Below are positions 1 through 11,274 of a stretch of 64,000 nucleotides of DNA, piece by piece (positions within the stretch are counted from its first letter, which is position 1; each line of letters starts with the position of its first letter). The notes below the pieces were generated by a model. The model did no database searches. It was not told the DNA's origin and was given only the letters and a program-made list of their open reading frames with translations. The stretch comes from Nemopilema nomurai (Eukaryota; Cnidaria; Scyphozoa; Rhizostomeae; Rhizostomatidae): assembly GCA_003864495.1 (NCBI GenBank), contig ML133366.1, forward strand, positions 208,052 through 272,051, in the 5' to 3' direction. A program made the translations under genes and the position numbers.

Positions 1-109
1 GCTTCTACTGCCTTCCATGGTCAAGGTCTACTACATCTTGGTCTCTGACTGAATATGAAAAGTATAAGCAAATTCCTTGCATTTGTTTTCTGATAAATAA
101 AAATAAACA

Positions 110-942
110 GAAATCATGTCTCTCATGACTTTAAAATTGTTACTTCAGGTGTTCCGTAGCTGTATGTACGAAAATGAGAATGACTCTGACGGTATCCAGA
201 AAGTTTTGAAAAAGCTACACACACTGGTTCCTGTTTATGAAGAAGATGGTGAAAAGAAATTTGGAGAGCAAGGCATTGTGGATGACCAACTTTCTGTGAA
301 GAGAGGCATTAAGTGCTTGCTACAAGTATCAAATTGATTTAGCAGTGAAGACCGCTTTGATGACATTCATTTTGAAATTGGAGACTTCCATGCTCCTATG
401 AATTTTTGCAGGTAGCTTCAGAATGGAAAGTACTATAAATGAAATGTATGCTCATACCTATTATAAAACGCATGGCAATAATTCCAACACTAACAACCAG
501 ATGATGTTTTTTATTGAATTTGTATTGCAAATTTCTAACAAATAACACTTAAATTTCTAACAAAGAACATTTATTTTAGGGTGGCAGGCCTAAATATTCA
601 ATCAAAGAATTGTTGCAAATCTTCAGAAACTAGGTTGTTATTATTTGGAATGATTGTTAAAGATTTTTTTGATGCAATTTCTGAAGGAGATGGTGATCGG
701 TTTTTGAGGAACTGGAAATTCATGTTGCTATACTTGAAAGAGGATGGAAGAGGAAGTTAAAAATATGCATTGGAAGCATTTTATTCAATAAGCCAGGCAA
801 ACTGCTTGCTGTAAGAACGTGTGGCATTTAGGCTGGTGTGGAATCATTTTTCAAAAACCAAGCATGGCTGGGGAGGACATATTCTACTAAATCTTGCATT
901 GGAATTCTTAACAGGTAGTGTGGTTGCTTGTGTCACAATTAT
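110..942 (+). pseudogene. DUF6589-type transposon gene, first remnant
   Basis: This is the first of three pieces of one gene that has been split by later insertions. Visible motifs are a VDDQLSVKRG stretch near 290, a conserved DFHAPMNF stretch near 385, then in another frame VKDFFDAISEGDGD near 655-700 and KYALEAFY near 760, ending in GHILLNLALEFL near 885-920. This order fits the DUF6589 family, which is repeated in animals and fungi and is thought to be transposon-derived. A splice acceptor (ttacttcag) lies near 148. The reading frame is broken by stops and frameshifts at about 335, 410 and 760, so it is dead. Its start lies off the left edge of the window. The coding line continues at 11700 and 15032. 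The convergent RecQ-like gene at 15584-17651 probably belonged to the same element. Academ-type identity is possible but not shown. Confidence 0.6.
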
Positions 943-949
943 TGCTCCC

Positions 950-1385
950 GCTCGATTTACATGCCAAAATTGATTTTTTTGCATGAATGTATTTGAATAT
1001 CCATCTAGATTACGAAAATAATAGGTGCCATTTTTTAGGAAGGCGTAAGGGGTTTAACGGGGGCCTAAGTAACGTTCGACCAATGTCAGTTCCTCTGCGG
1101 AGGAGCAAATACCATCAGTCGTAATAGATAATAAGAACGACCTTTGAAGGCAACAAATTGCTTCCAAATGCTATCTGGGACATGTCTTTAATCATTTACA
1201 AATGGAAATTTATAGTCACGTGACTTCTTACCCCCTAAATCCATATAAGGAGATTACTAATCCAATTGGTTCCTGAATTGAGTTTATGAATGAACATTAT
1301 TGATATTCACGCCAAACTCATTTCTATAACTTTTAATATCGAAGCGAAACATCAAGAGGCAGGGCTCAGGGAGCATATCGGGTAT
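950..1385 (+). repeat. Left long inverted repeat of the XPG-like element
   Basis: This arm matches the reverse complement of 11275-11699. Shared blocks in the same order include ccgctcgattt, gccaaaattgatttttttgc, taggtgccatttttt, tctgcggaggag and atttctataac/atttctgcaac. Identity is moderate and there are small gaps, so the two ends have diverged since insertion. No coding potential is visible in the arm. Confidence 0.75.
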
Positions 1386-1392
1386 TGGGGGA

Positions 1393-2099
1393 ATGGAAGT
1401 AAGATTTAGGGGGGACAAGATGCTTAAAGATAAGAAAAATATTTACTGTATTGTTTTAAGTACATTATGGGATTTATTGTAGACTAAGCCACATCAGCCC
1501 TCTCAACACTCTCCTTGTGCACTCCTGTGAAAGAGAGGGACAAAAAACTCAACGAATAAAATTAACTGAATAATTGAAGTTTAGAGTCCAAGGATTAACT
1601 ATTGAGGGCCCATGACCGTTAGCATGAACAGCACCTTTAAGCAAAAAGATTATGAAAACAACCGGGATGATATGACGTGTTAATGCAATAACATGGAATA
1701 AAGTTGACAGGGGAGCAATCAGCGGAAGTAGCAACAGAATAAACACCGATACCACATGCAAAACAGCCCAAAATAAAAAACTGTAAAGAAATTCGAAAGG
1801 GTCAGAAAAAGTTTGGAAAATTTCTCAAGGCCAAAGATTGTTAAACGTTGTACAAAAACAAAATTGTGTACAAGTATCTAGAAACAGACCTTTTATACAG
1901 GTAGTCTTGGTCAAACAGCCTGAATCATTTTCTTGCTGATCTGGATTTTATGAACATTTGTAGTTTAACTTTGCAGAACTTGAAATAAAATCGTAGGTAT
2001 TGTTGATCTTTATGTTACTTTCTTATTACTATTTTCTTCGATTCTAAAGGACAATAGATATATTAAAGATATGGTTTATATCACTTTGAATGCAGGGCA
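1393..2099. other. AT-rich stretch without a recognisable gene
   Basis: This lies between the left inverted repeat and the XPG-like gene. The only open stretch is a short hydrophobic frame on - at 1549-1761, which I consider chance. The region may hold the promoter or 5' UTR of the element gene, but no motif supports that. Confidence 0.5.
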
Positions 2100-5000
2100 T
2101 GATTCTATCAATGGTTGGCAACGGATGAGCCAAAAATGTCCTGTATAATTTGCCTGCAATTCGGAGATGGCCTAATGGTCTCTAATCCTAAACGCCATTG
2201 TCTTGAAATGGTAAAAACATTTTCAACACAACGTGCTGCTTTTGGAGAATCAAAATTTGCAAACCTCTCACAAAGAATACATGCGTTGTCGGATGATGAG
2301 TTTTTTTGCAAGCTCTTTCCACTCATCTTGCTACAAGGATGTTGTACACACGGGTAAGCTCAAAAGAGCTGAAAAACGATTTCAAGAATGCTCACTTGGT
2401 GGCTCTTTTGCACCGCTAAAAAAAGGCCAGCCTCATGCAAGCAAACTACCAATAGCAGAATTTGGAATCAGCCGAACATACAACCCATCTGTTAAAGATC
2501 AAATTTACCGAAAGTTTTATGAGACGCCCCTTACCGTTGGTCTTTCACTGGTGGTCCACAACCAAACAAGAAGCAAGAAACTTGTAGACTTTTTTCAAAG
2601 TTAAATCTTGGTATTAGCTATGAGTCTACAATACGCTTTGAAAAACGTATTGCAACTGGAGTTGCTGAGCGGATGGAGCAATGCGGTGGCGTTGTTCTCC
2701 CTCATTTTATCAAGAAAGACAGGCAGCCTTTCTTTGCTATAGACAACATAGACTTCCAAGAGTACACGCCTGATGGACAGAATACGCTCCATGGAACAAT
2801 CATTGTTGTAAATGAATCTGGTGAAGGAGGAGCCATTGCTATAAACGACCCTCTTGTCGTTCCAAGTAAACCAAAACCAATCAATATTAGCATTGCTAAC
2901 GAAAAGGTTCCGCGAATTGTACCACCAAAAGAAGGAAAGCGGTTCCCAAATTCTACTTTGATTGTAACCAAAAGACAGCCCAGAAATACAAAGCATTGGA
3001 TGCAATTTGGTTTTTTGCATGTTATGCACACACAAAAAATCAAGTCAGGTCTACGACAGGCAGTGTTGACGGTACTCTTGGATCAAATATGGAGACCACA
3101 AATCCTAATGAGATTTTCAATGAAATGCCGACTTGGGCAGCCACTAATTCCTTAGTTGCTAGTAAAAAAGAGCCTTTTTAAAAACAAGCAGAACGTTAAC
3201 TGGTATCATTGCACCTCTATTGAGAAGCTCTCCAACCGATTACACAACTCTGTATAAAGCGTTATGCCTTACTCAAGGAATTTCAGCTGTTGTAGCTGGA
3301 GAAGGTGACAAAACTATCATCATCTTGGATCTTGATTTATACGAAAGGGCCGTCAAGTTGCAACAAGCAAATGGAATTTGCAACTGGTTTTTGCGTCTCG
3401 GGGAACTACATACGTGCTTTGCATCGCTTCATGCACTTGGAAAATACATAGAAGGCAGTGGCATCGAAACTGTAAGCATTGAAGAGGGAATTTACTCGCC
3501 TGCAACAATACGACAGATACTGGCTGGAAAAACTACAATAGAGGTGTCGAATACCACATTACAAACGCTTTGGCAATTTGGAAAATGCTGTTTGAAGTTT
3601 TACTAGAGGATAAGCCAAACTTAGAAGAGAGCATAAACGACTGTAATATGTTTCGACAAAAATCGCAGGATGAAAATTCTGATGTTGATGATCTCTGCAG
3701 AAAGATAGAGAATTACTTAACGGATTGCCACGTATTTTCCGAACAAAAATTCAGTAGTTCCATGCAAAAGTTTCTTCTGAGTTACCTTCATCAAATTAGA
3801 GTTTATTGCGTCTGATTAGAGCTTCATGTCAAGGTGATTTAACACTTGATATGGTTGCCCTCGAAGAACAAGACAAGTACTATTTTGCACATGACTTGTA
3901 CAAATATGCACGTCTAGTGCCATATAACCTGGCTGAACTACAACAGTTGAAAGACGAAGATAGGCAAACTTGGGCGACACTCGGTGACAATTTCAGCGTA
4001 ATAAGGTCAGGCATCCCTTTTACAAATTTGTTTGTTGACCAAACGCTAGAACAGCAAATGGGGGAATCACTGGCATTACTCAAAACGAATCGGCATTAGA
4101 AAGATACCTTTTAATTGCCCCAGAGCTCAAGCGTTTGATAGAGAGTTTCAAAACATGTTACACCATAAACAACACAAAAGCAAAGAAAATGAACCATCAG
4201 CTAACAGGGTCGATGGCATCAAGGCTACAGCGGAATGCAGCAAAGATAAATATTGGAATACTTCAGCACTGTAATGGCAATCCATTCTCTGTAGATACAG
4301 GTTTAATGAATATAGCCTCAAATATGGCAGTGCCATCCATTGCAGAAAAAGATATTGTTGAAAGGGATAAAAAAGGAGAAGCAGCATTCAAAACTTTTGT
4401 TGCCAATAGGCTAGTGAAGGCAAAAGCAAAGATTTCCATGTGGGACCCCATGAAGAAGCTTTGTTGAGATCGTTCGCTAATTGGCAAAAAAAAGAACGGT
4501 GCATAGTGAATAAAAAGGTTATCAAGCTTAGAGAAGATCGACAGCTTCTTGCAAGACTTCTAGTCATTCAACGATCAAGACCAGAGCTGCTGCAGAAACT
4601 CAATGATGTAATAGGTACATACGAGTTCTCTACAATCCCAAGATCATTGTTTTCAACAGATGGGCAACTTTTCATCCCAACTGATAAGGGTGCCTTTGTC
4701 AAATCGTTGGAGTCACATGTTGATGCTGCAGATCTTGCAGAAACGGCGACGGAACAAAGCGAGAGAATTTGTATCATCGATGCTATGGCTGTCGTTCAAA
4801 ATGTTAAGAAAGGGACTAACATGTCAACCTGCACCGAATTTGCTAAAGTCTTTACCAATATCATTAAAAACATTCTTGATAATTATGATGAAGGAAGGGT
4901 TATTTTGATCGATACATCAAAAATTCTTTAAAATCTCAGACAAGAGTGAAGCGCAATTCCGGCACAGCTCCCATTAAATTTCAAATCAACGACGAAACAA

Positions 5001-5725
5001 ATATTAAAAATGTTCCATTAAAGATCTTTCTTTCTCACGTAGAAACGAAATGTCAACTGACAAAATACCTTGGGGAAATATTGTTACGTGAATACCCTGG
5101 AAGCCGGTTTTCATTGATTGGAGTTTATGGAACAACCACCTATTCAAACCGTCCTGCAGTTTTCAGTCCCACTATCTTGCACCATAATCATGAGGAAGTA
5201 GATAGCATCATCCCCCTTCATGTGCTGGATGCTCTAGATTTATCACGTTACTGCAATATTGATGTGAGGTCTCCGGACACAGACGTTTTCATAATGTTAA
5301 TTGATCTTTGCGCATCCCATGAACTTGCAGGGCGCATCAATTTTGTGACAGGGCAAGGAAAGTTTCACAGAAGCATTGAAGTGAAGCGTATTTGTGCAGC
5401 ACTTGGCGACGAAAAATCAAAAGCTTTGATAGGTTTACATTCAATTTCTTGAGCAGATTTGGGTGGGAAATTTTTTGGAATTTCCAAACGGAACTGGATA
5501 ACTTCGTTTCTCAAGCAATCTGCAGATGATGGCATCGTCATGCTTTACAGTCACTAGGAGAAAGGAACTTTGATTTGGAAGAAAGTCTTGATAGCATTCA
5601 AGAGTTCATATGTCTCCTGTATTCACCATCCACGAAATCAACCACTGTAAACCAATTAAGATGGGAGCTGTTTAGCAGAAAAAACATGGAGGCAGAAAGT
5701 TACCTCCAACTTTAGGAGCATTAAT
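2100..5725 (+). pseudogene. XPG/FEN1-like nuclease transposon gene, 5' and middle part
   Basis: This is a long gene of a repeated invertebrate family of unknown cellular role, probably element-borne. At least nine frameshifts are needed: coding moves through frames at about 2115, 2233, 2673, 2996, 3220, 3570, 3806, 4135, 4440 and 4946. The C-terminal half resembles the XPG/FEN1 (PIN-like) fold. ICIIDAMAVVQ near 4770 gives the first Asp, SPDTDVFIML near 5270 gives the DTD pair, and LIGLHSIS near 5430 precedes the expected GCD motif. Here the Gly codon of that motif reads TGA and the Cys reads Ala. The text then continues in other frames up to LPPTLGAL at 5723. The coding line is cut there by the ISL2EU insertion and resumes at 10791. 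The copy at 61440-62770 belongs to the same family. Confidence 0.65.
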
Positions 5726-5792
5726 AGACCATTTTCACAATTCCTATTGAAAGCGAGGTCAGCGATCGAAAGCGAAGCTATGGTTGTTTGAG
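5726..5792 (+). repeat. Left TIR of ISL2EU copy 1
   Basis: It starts agacc and pairs with the reverse complement of 10721-10788. Shared blocks are agacc, tttcacaat, gcgaggtc/acgaggtc, atcgaaa.cgaag and ggttgtttga. The arms match over about 65 bp with scattered mismatches. Confidence 0.85.
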
Positions 5793-5887
5793 TCATACGA
5801 GGGTGAAGACTTTTCATAGCGATCACAAGTTCGGTTCACGTTTCTTTTAAACTTACGCGGTTTTATACCTTTAGGAAGAATACTATT

Positions 5888-7557
5888 ATGGATAGCGAAG
5901 TCTCTAGTAGAGGAGTCGTAAAGAAATCGTCATTAGGAAAGCAATGTGCGGCTTTTGGCTGCTATAATTTTTCATACAGACCTGACGGCACGCCGACCGA
6001 CCTACATTTTTTTAAGTTCCCTCAAAGAGATCCAGAGAAACGATTATGGTGCAATTTGATTAAACGAGTGGATGGTCTAGACGGTTTTAAAGTAACAGAG
6101 AGTACTCGTTTATGTCAAGAGCATTTTAAAGAGTCAGACATCAAACGAAACCCTATGAGATGGAAGTTAAATCCTGGTGCAGCCCCATCCTTGAAATTAT
6201 ATACACCTCCTGTATCATGCGAAAGAAGCCAAGCCGTTCGTAAGAAGCCAAGAGATCGCAGTTCTACTGATGTTTTGGGGAAACCATCTTCTTCTATGTC
6301 TTCTATGTCTTCAACTTCCGTTCTGCTACCTACTTGTTCTTCAAATTCTTCATTGCCTGCTGTTGATGAAGAAATGACAGAAAGCCTTGCTGCTCTGTCA
6401 ATTAGGACAGTGGCAACGCAACAGACTTTTCATTTGTCAAGTCACCTACATTTCTTGAAAGCTGTCTCCTGCCCAGTGAAGGGGATCATGACTATTCACC
6501 AGGCATCCCAAAAGATCAACATTTGTTAAATTTGATAGAGCTGAAGGAGAAGGTTGAGAAACTTTCAACGCAGATTTTTGATTTAAATGAAGAGCTTGCT
6601 GCTACTCAAAAGAAGCTTTTCTCTATTAAGAAAATTCAAGATGATGACTCAGCAGTAAGATTTTACACAGGCTTTGCAAATTACTCTTCTCTTTGTGCTG
6701 TATTTGAATATTTTGAACCAAAGCTTCAAAAACTTCCATACTGGCGTGGACACAAAGCATCAAGCAAGCCTTCTGAAGAATCTATTTAGTCCTCAAAGCG
6801 TGGACGTAAAAGGAAGTTGTCACATTTTGAAGAATTTATTTTTGTTTTGATACGTCTCCAAGTTGGTTTGTTTCTGGTTGATCTTGCAGACAGATTTGGT
6901 ATTTCTGTAGGACATGCTTCAAAAATCTTCACAACTTGGATTAACTTTCTTTATCATGAACTGCCCATCCTCTTTCCATTTCCTTCTAAAGATCTTGTTA
7001 AAATGAACATGCCTGAACAGTTCAAGAGGTATCCATCTACAAGGATCATAATTGATTGTACTGAAATCTTCATTGAAGTCCCTTCTTCACTTGTTGCTCA
7101 GTCACAACCGTGGTCTGAGTATAAACACCACAATACTTGGAAAGCCCTTGTTGGGATAGCCCCCAATGGTGCAATTACCTTTATATCTAAGCTGTGGTCT
7201 GGACGAGTTTCAGACAAAGAAATAACCTTGAAATCAGGACTTTTATCCCTTTTGGATCCTGGTGACAATGTTATGGCTGATCGTGGCTTTGATATTGCAG
7301 AAATTTTACCCCCTGGTGTTACTCTGAACATTCCCCCTTTCAAAGGGACACGTGACCAGTTGACTCCAGAGGAAGTTGAGGAGACTGCACATATTGCTTC
7401 AGTCCGAATCCATGTTGAAAGAGCAATTGGACGAGTAAAAACTTATCATATTCTTGATGGTGTTATGCCTTTAACTTTATCCTCTATCTCTGACCAAATT
7501 TTTACAGTTTGCTGTTACTTAACTAACTTTTCACCAGTTTTGGTTAGGAATAGTTAA
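5888..7557 (+). pseudogene. THAP-DDE transposase of ISL2EU copy 1
   Basis: The gene starts at ATG 5888. An N-terminal THAP zinc finger covers about residues 18-105 (CAAFGC, then RLCQEHF, then GAAPS); such fingers bind the element ends. A Ser-rich linker and a coiled coil (IELKEKVEKLSTQI) follow, then an IS5/PIF-type DDE_4 catalytic domain at 6817-7557. Its triad is visible: D in IIDCTE, D in MADRGFDI and E in HVERAIGR. The catalytic domain itself is uninterrupted. Two lesions separate it from the THAP part: a frameshift near 6450-6520 and one in-frame TAG at 6787. The gene converges on the SWIM-YqaJ gene of the same element. An intron hiding the frameshift cannot be fully excluded. Confidence 0.85.
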
Positions 7558-8474
7558 TACAAAGGACCATATATGTATGCACTAAGGGGGAGAGACTACG
7601 TAATTCCCTATAGGAAGGCAGCACCGATTGATGGTCATATGCTTGCGTTTTTCTGATTGGCCTATTTTGATTCACACCTGGGTATATATTTTCCATTGTG
7701 TTATTTTGGACCCTTATTCTGACGTTTTATACTCTGAGGAGTGTCCAATGAAAGCTTTAAGTAGTATGTTTTGAAATGTTTGCAGTGGGCTATCTTTTAA
7801 ATGTATATTGTAAGAGGCAAGCCTATTTGTCTGACACTAGGGTATTTTCTAAAAAAAATACTTACAGGGGGAGGGAGCCTAGGCTGTCAAAATGATTTAC
7901 ACTAAATACATTTACAATATAAAGCAAATACAATTCCAAGAAAAGAACATTTAGCTTCCATTTGCAAATCATTTGAAAGTAAATGCGTGCAAATCATGTG
8001 AAGTATTCAGCATTTCCTAGCTAGCTTCTATGGTATTTACTGCACTGTTTATTGCAGTTGGGTTGACAAGTTACACTATTTACTTGTAGTTTTTAGTTCA
8101 TACCTTTAACACCGCACATAACATATCACAATCTTCACTTGATATCTTCATTCAAAATAAATTGTTTGCATATATTTCCTTAATATAATCATCATTTTGA
8201 TCATGGTTAACAGGATACTTGAGAGCAACAGTTTAAACTTGTTCTATAAGTTCAGTTAGCACAAGAATGTCTATTTCTGTAATTCTAGCACTTTAAAACA
8301 AACAGGAACAGGATTTATCATCATCAATGGACATGTGTATTTAGAGTTACAAATATTAGAATCATCCTGTTTTATACACCAAATCATGTATAGTTCTTGT
8401 CTTAATGGCACCAAGCTTTTTATGACAAACTGATAAACCATGATTTTTATGGGAGTAAGTTGTATAATTCTTTA
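7558..8474. other. Non-coding stretch inside ISL2EU copy 1
   Basis: This lies between the transposase stop and the SINE. It is AT-rich, has no open frame of note and no clear repeat unit. It probably contains the 3' UTR of the transposase. Confidence 0.5.
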
Positions 8475-8737
8475 GAGTTCTGCTTGTATTTTGTATTTGT
8501 ATTTGTTGCTACCTAGCTTCCGAAGGTAGTTTTTAGAACACTGAGAAGCTATGCTTATCAAGCAGTGTCCTGGTCCTTCCTTCCGTTGTGACCACACCTT
8601 GTGATTCCTACGCCTGGATTTACAAAAGCTGGTGACTCTCCCCACTATGGGTGAAAGTTTGGTCATCTCAGGGACTCGAAACCATGGACCCATGGATCTG
8701 TAGTCAGTACCTCTAACAGCTGAGCCAGCCTCACACC
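8475..8737 (-). mobile_element. tRNA-derived SINE
   Basis: Read on -, the head carries an RNA polymerase III A box (tggctcagctgttagagg, 8710-8727) and a B box (ggtttcgagtccc, 8671-8683) with tRNA-like spacing. A unique body of about 160 bases follows, then a tail of aaatac-type repeats near 8484-8507. This is the layout of a tRNA-derived SINE. It sits between the two convergent genes of ISL2EU copy 1, so it inserted after or together with that element. I did not find a clear target duplication. Confidence 0.75.
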
Positions 8738-8805
8738 TGTAACTGTCAGTGTCTGAAATTACATCTTGTTTATCTGTACAAACAAACAAGTTTATGCCTC
8801 TTTTG

Positions 8806-10639
8806 TTATATTCTTCTTTTTCTTTGAAGAATTCTCCCAGCCACCCTGTAAATAAAGTTTTTCCCCTCTTTGAACACGCCTGGTGTGGTACTCTGGCAAA
8901 ACAGCTCTGCAGTAAAAAATTTCAACTGTGGCAGAATAGATGTTTGCATGAAATTTTCATCGTATTTTATGGTTTCAATGAATAATGGGTGGTCATCACC
9001 AAACCAAACAACTAGATCTATCCTTTTCAAACCACTGCAAAACATTTGGCCTTGGATTTGAAAAAAGTATTTACTGTTCCTTTTGAGCGTCACAACTTCA
9101 TTCTTTTTCATTAGTAAAAATCTCTTATCCAACAATGCTTTAGAAAGAGGAGAATTAAATTTTGAAAATGGGGCTTTGATTCCAATCCCCCAAACGTTTC
9201 CATTGCATTTTACAATTCCGTCAAGAGATGCACCAAGATAGGAATGAGTTTTTGATATAATAAGGCCAGGCTCTTCGATTAAAATGTTACAGCCATCTTC
9301 CTTTGACAGTTGTTGTGAATAAAAAGAGCGAATATGTGATTCAAAAGACTTTCCATGTTGAGTACTGGCAGAGGAAAAAGAAGAGTAGTACATGGAATGA
9401 AGCTTTCTTGATGGTTCAAGAGAGTTTACTGCAGCAGTATAGAAATTTGATGCAGTTATGCGGTACATTCTATGGAATTTCCATGCTTCATTTGATGCTT
9501 GGCCACGAGTTGATTCTTCTATCTCCTTGATTTCTTTTTCACCAAGGTTACTCTTTGTGCTGCAAAAATATCCCATCATCTCTTTGAAACCAGGACAAGA
9601 TATATCATAAAAATTATTGAATGGAACTGAGTCCTCAAGAATACACAAATTAACATCAGAATTATCAAATGGGGAATTCAAAGATGATACAATTTCAGTT
9701 GAAATTGAAGAGGGTGACTCTGGCAGCTTGTAGAAAGAAAAAAAAGTACTGTTTGGCAAACAACTTGCAAGCTTTGACTTCAATTTTTCAAGTCCTTCCT
9801 CATTCAGTTTTCGGTCTTCCGGTGCTCGTGGGTCATAGCATTTTGGTTTCCTTGGATTAACATTATCTTTTCCAAATTTAAACTTCTGAATAACAATTTC
9901 ATCAATAGATTGAGGCAAAATAGATTTCATTGAAGCAGGAACATTCCAGGAAGATAACTTTGAAGTACAGGAAACAGGCTTTGGGCAGTCTTTTCTGTTA
10001 AAATCTTCCAGGGCAAAAAGAACACCACCGACATGATTACAGTTACCAAAACCACCTAAACCAATCCCAGCTGGACATGTACATGCTGCACTGCAAACAT
10101 CGCCGGTTGAATTTGAAAGAACAACAAGAACTTTATACAAAGTATTCTTCATGGCAGCTTTCATGCGGACATCAAAGAATGTAAAATTATTATCTTTGGA
10201 AACAGAAAACTTCTTGATATATCCTTCATAAAAGAAATGAAAGGACTTGAGCTTTTTGTAACCAGTGCTCTTTAATGCAATATGCTTAAACTTCAATGTT
10301 CTGATAACAAGATAATCATACAGCTGAACGAAGGTGAAAACGGGAGTATTACGAAGGTCTGGAATCCAAGGCAAATGGCCACAACGCGATTCAAAGAGGG
10401 CATGGTATGTGAAACTTTCACCATCTACGATTGAAGAAGACGCTGCTGAGCTTGGGATACCCTTTTCTTGTCGTTCCAAACGGGCATAGATCGCAAAGAC
10501 CCGAAGGATCAAATCGGCCTTCACGCCAGATACTTTCCCTCTGTAACTCAAAAGAATATTCTTTGACACTTAGCGATCCCAAGTCATCGAGACAGTTAAC
10601 CGACTTTCCATGTGGTAAAAGCGATTGAAATTGATCCAT
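8806..10639 (-). pseudogene. SWIM-YqaJ nuclease-like gene of ISL2EU copy 1
   Basis: Coding starts at ATG 10639 (MDQFQSLL) and moves frame near 10555. The long frame then runs about 585 codons. The early part resembles a SAP DNA-binding motif (YRGKVSGVKADLILRVFA). A SWIM zinc finger follows (CTCPAGIGLGGFGNCNH), and the C-terminal third is YqaJ-like: RITASNF, then LGASLDGIV with the Asp, then a Gln-bearing helix (FFQIQGQMF). YqaJ enzymes are lambda-exonuclease-like nucleases of the PD-(D/E)XK fold. The usual EIK motif reads GIGIKAPF here, so the catalytic Glu is Gly, and this copy is probably inactive even if expressed. The second copy, at 48440-49744, keeps EIKCP. Confidence 0.85.
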
Positions 10640-10720
10640 TATTTTCCAGAATACGGGTCAGAATAACAGAAATATCGAAGAAACTTAACTTCGCGTGATC
10701 AAACAGACAGTCAACCAAAG

Positions 10721-10788
10721 CTTCAAACAACCTTCGCTTCGTTTTCGATACAAGACCTCGTTTTCAAAATGTATTGTGAAAAAGGTCT
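10721..10788 (-). repeat. Right TIR of ISL2EU copy 1
   Basis: It is the inverted partner of 5726-5792. It ends ggtct and is followed by the AT duplication at 10789-10790. Confidence 0.85.
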
Positions 10789-10790
10789 AT

Positions 10791-11139
10791 TCCTCACATA
10801 CAAAGAGCAAATTTTATTGCTGGAATTTTAAAGGGATATAAAACTGCTGTTAGTGAAATTGTACCTCTTGTGGGAAACGGTTGGCAAATGGGTGAGGGTA
10901 TGGAAGTACAGATAAAGTGCCTTGAGCTGCCAGCCCCGCAATCAGTTCTTGAACTTGTCAAATGCGGATGCAAGGGTCGATGCAAGGGTCGATGCAAGGG
11001 ACTAGGGAACTGTTCGTCTTTGAAGAATGGGCTGTCATGCACTGAACTATGCAAATGTGTGGATTGCGAAATTATTATAGACTACGCCGCAGAGGAAGAG
11101 ACAGACACCGATTCTGGAGAGGAAATCGAAATTCCTTAA
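10791..11139 (+). pseudogene. XPG-like gene, 3' part with Cys-rich tail
   Basis: The coding line of the interrupted XPG-like gene resumes here with HIQRANFIAGI and runs open to a stop at 11137-11139. Restoring the empty site with a single AT gives the frame GALIPHIQRAN, which joins both halves without a shift. The segment ends in a Cys-rich finger (VKCGCKG, NCSSLKNG, LSCTELCKCVDCE) followed by an acidic tail. Such tails close members of this family; a related one lies on - at 61135-61450. A 12-base unit (tgcaagggtcga-type) is repeated three times at about 10971-11000, which adds extra Cys-Lys-Gly-Arg units inside the finger. Confidence 0.7.
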
Positions 11140-11274
11140 CGTATGTAAACTGTTTGTTGTTCCTCAATGCACCTATATTCTTGGCAGCTTTCCATGTTAT
11201 CCGCTCAAGGTTTGTAGAAATGTCTGCTTTTTAGCAATTAAGAGACATCTCCTTCAACAGGATGGCGTCCCCCT

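Larger units (their letters stand above)
5726..10788 (+). mobile_element. ISL2EU element, copy 1
   Basis: This 5,063-bp element has imperfect terminal inverted repeats and the dinucleotide AT directly outside both ends (5724-5725 and 10789-10790). It contains a THAP-DDE transposase on + and a SWIM-YqaJ nuclease on -, arranged tail to tail. A two-base AT duplication, an IS5/PIF-type DDE enzyme and a YqaJ nuclease together are the hallmarks of ISL2EU. Removing the element and one AT joins the two halves of the host XPG-like gene in frame, so these ends are well fixed. Both genes carry disabling changes, so the copy is not autonomous now. Confidence 0.85.

Noticed and set aside
1549..1761. Hydrophobic open frame on - that could pass for a small membrane protein
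   Set aside because: No start context, no homologue recognised, lies in AT-rich element interior; likely chance.
2601..3043. Long open frames on - opposite the XPG-like gene
   Set aside because: They are antisense shadows of the coding frames on +, which carry the recognisable family pattern.
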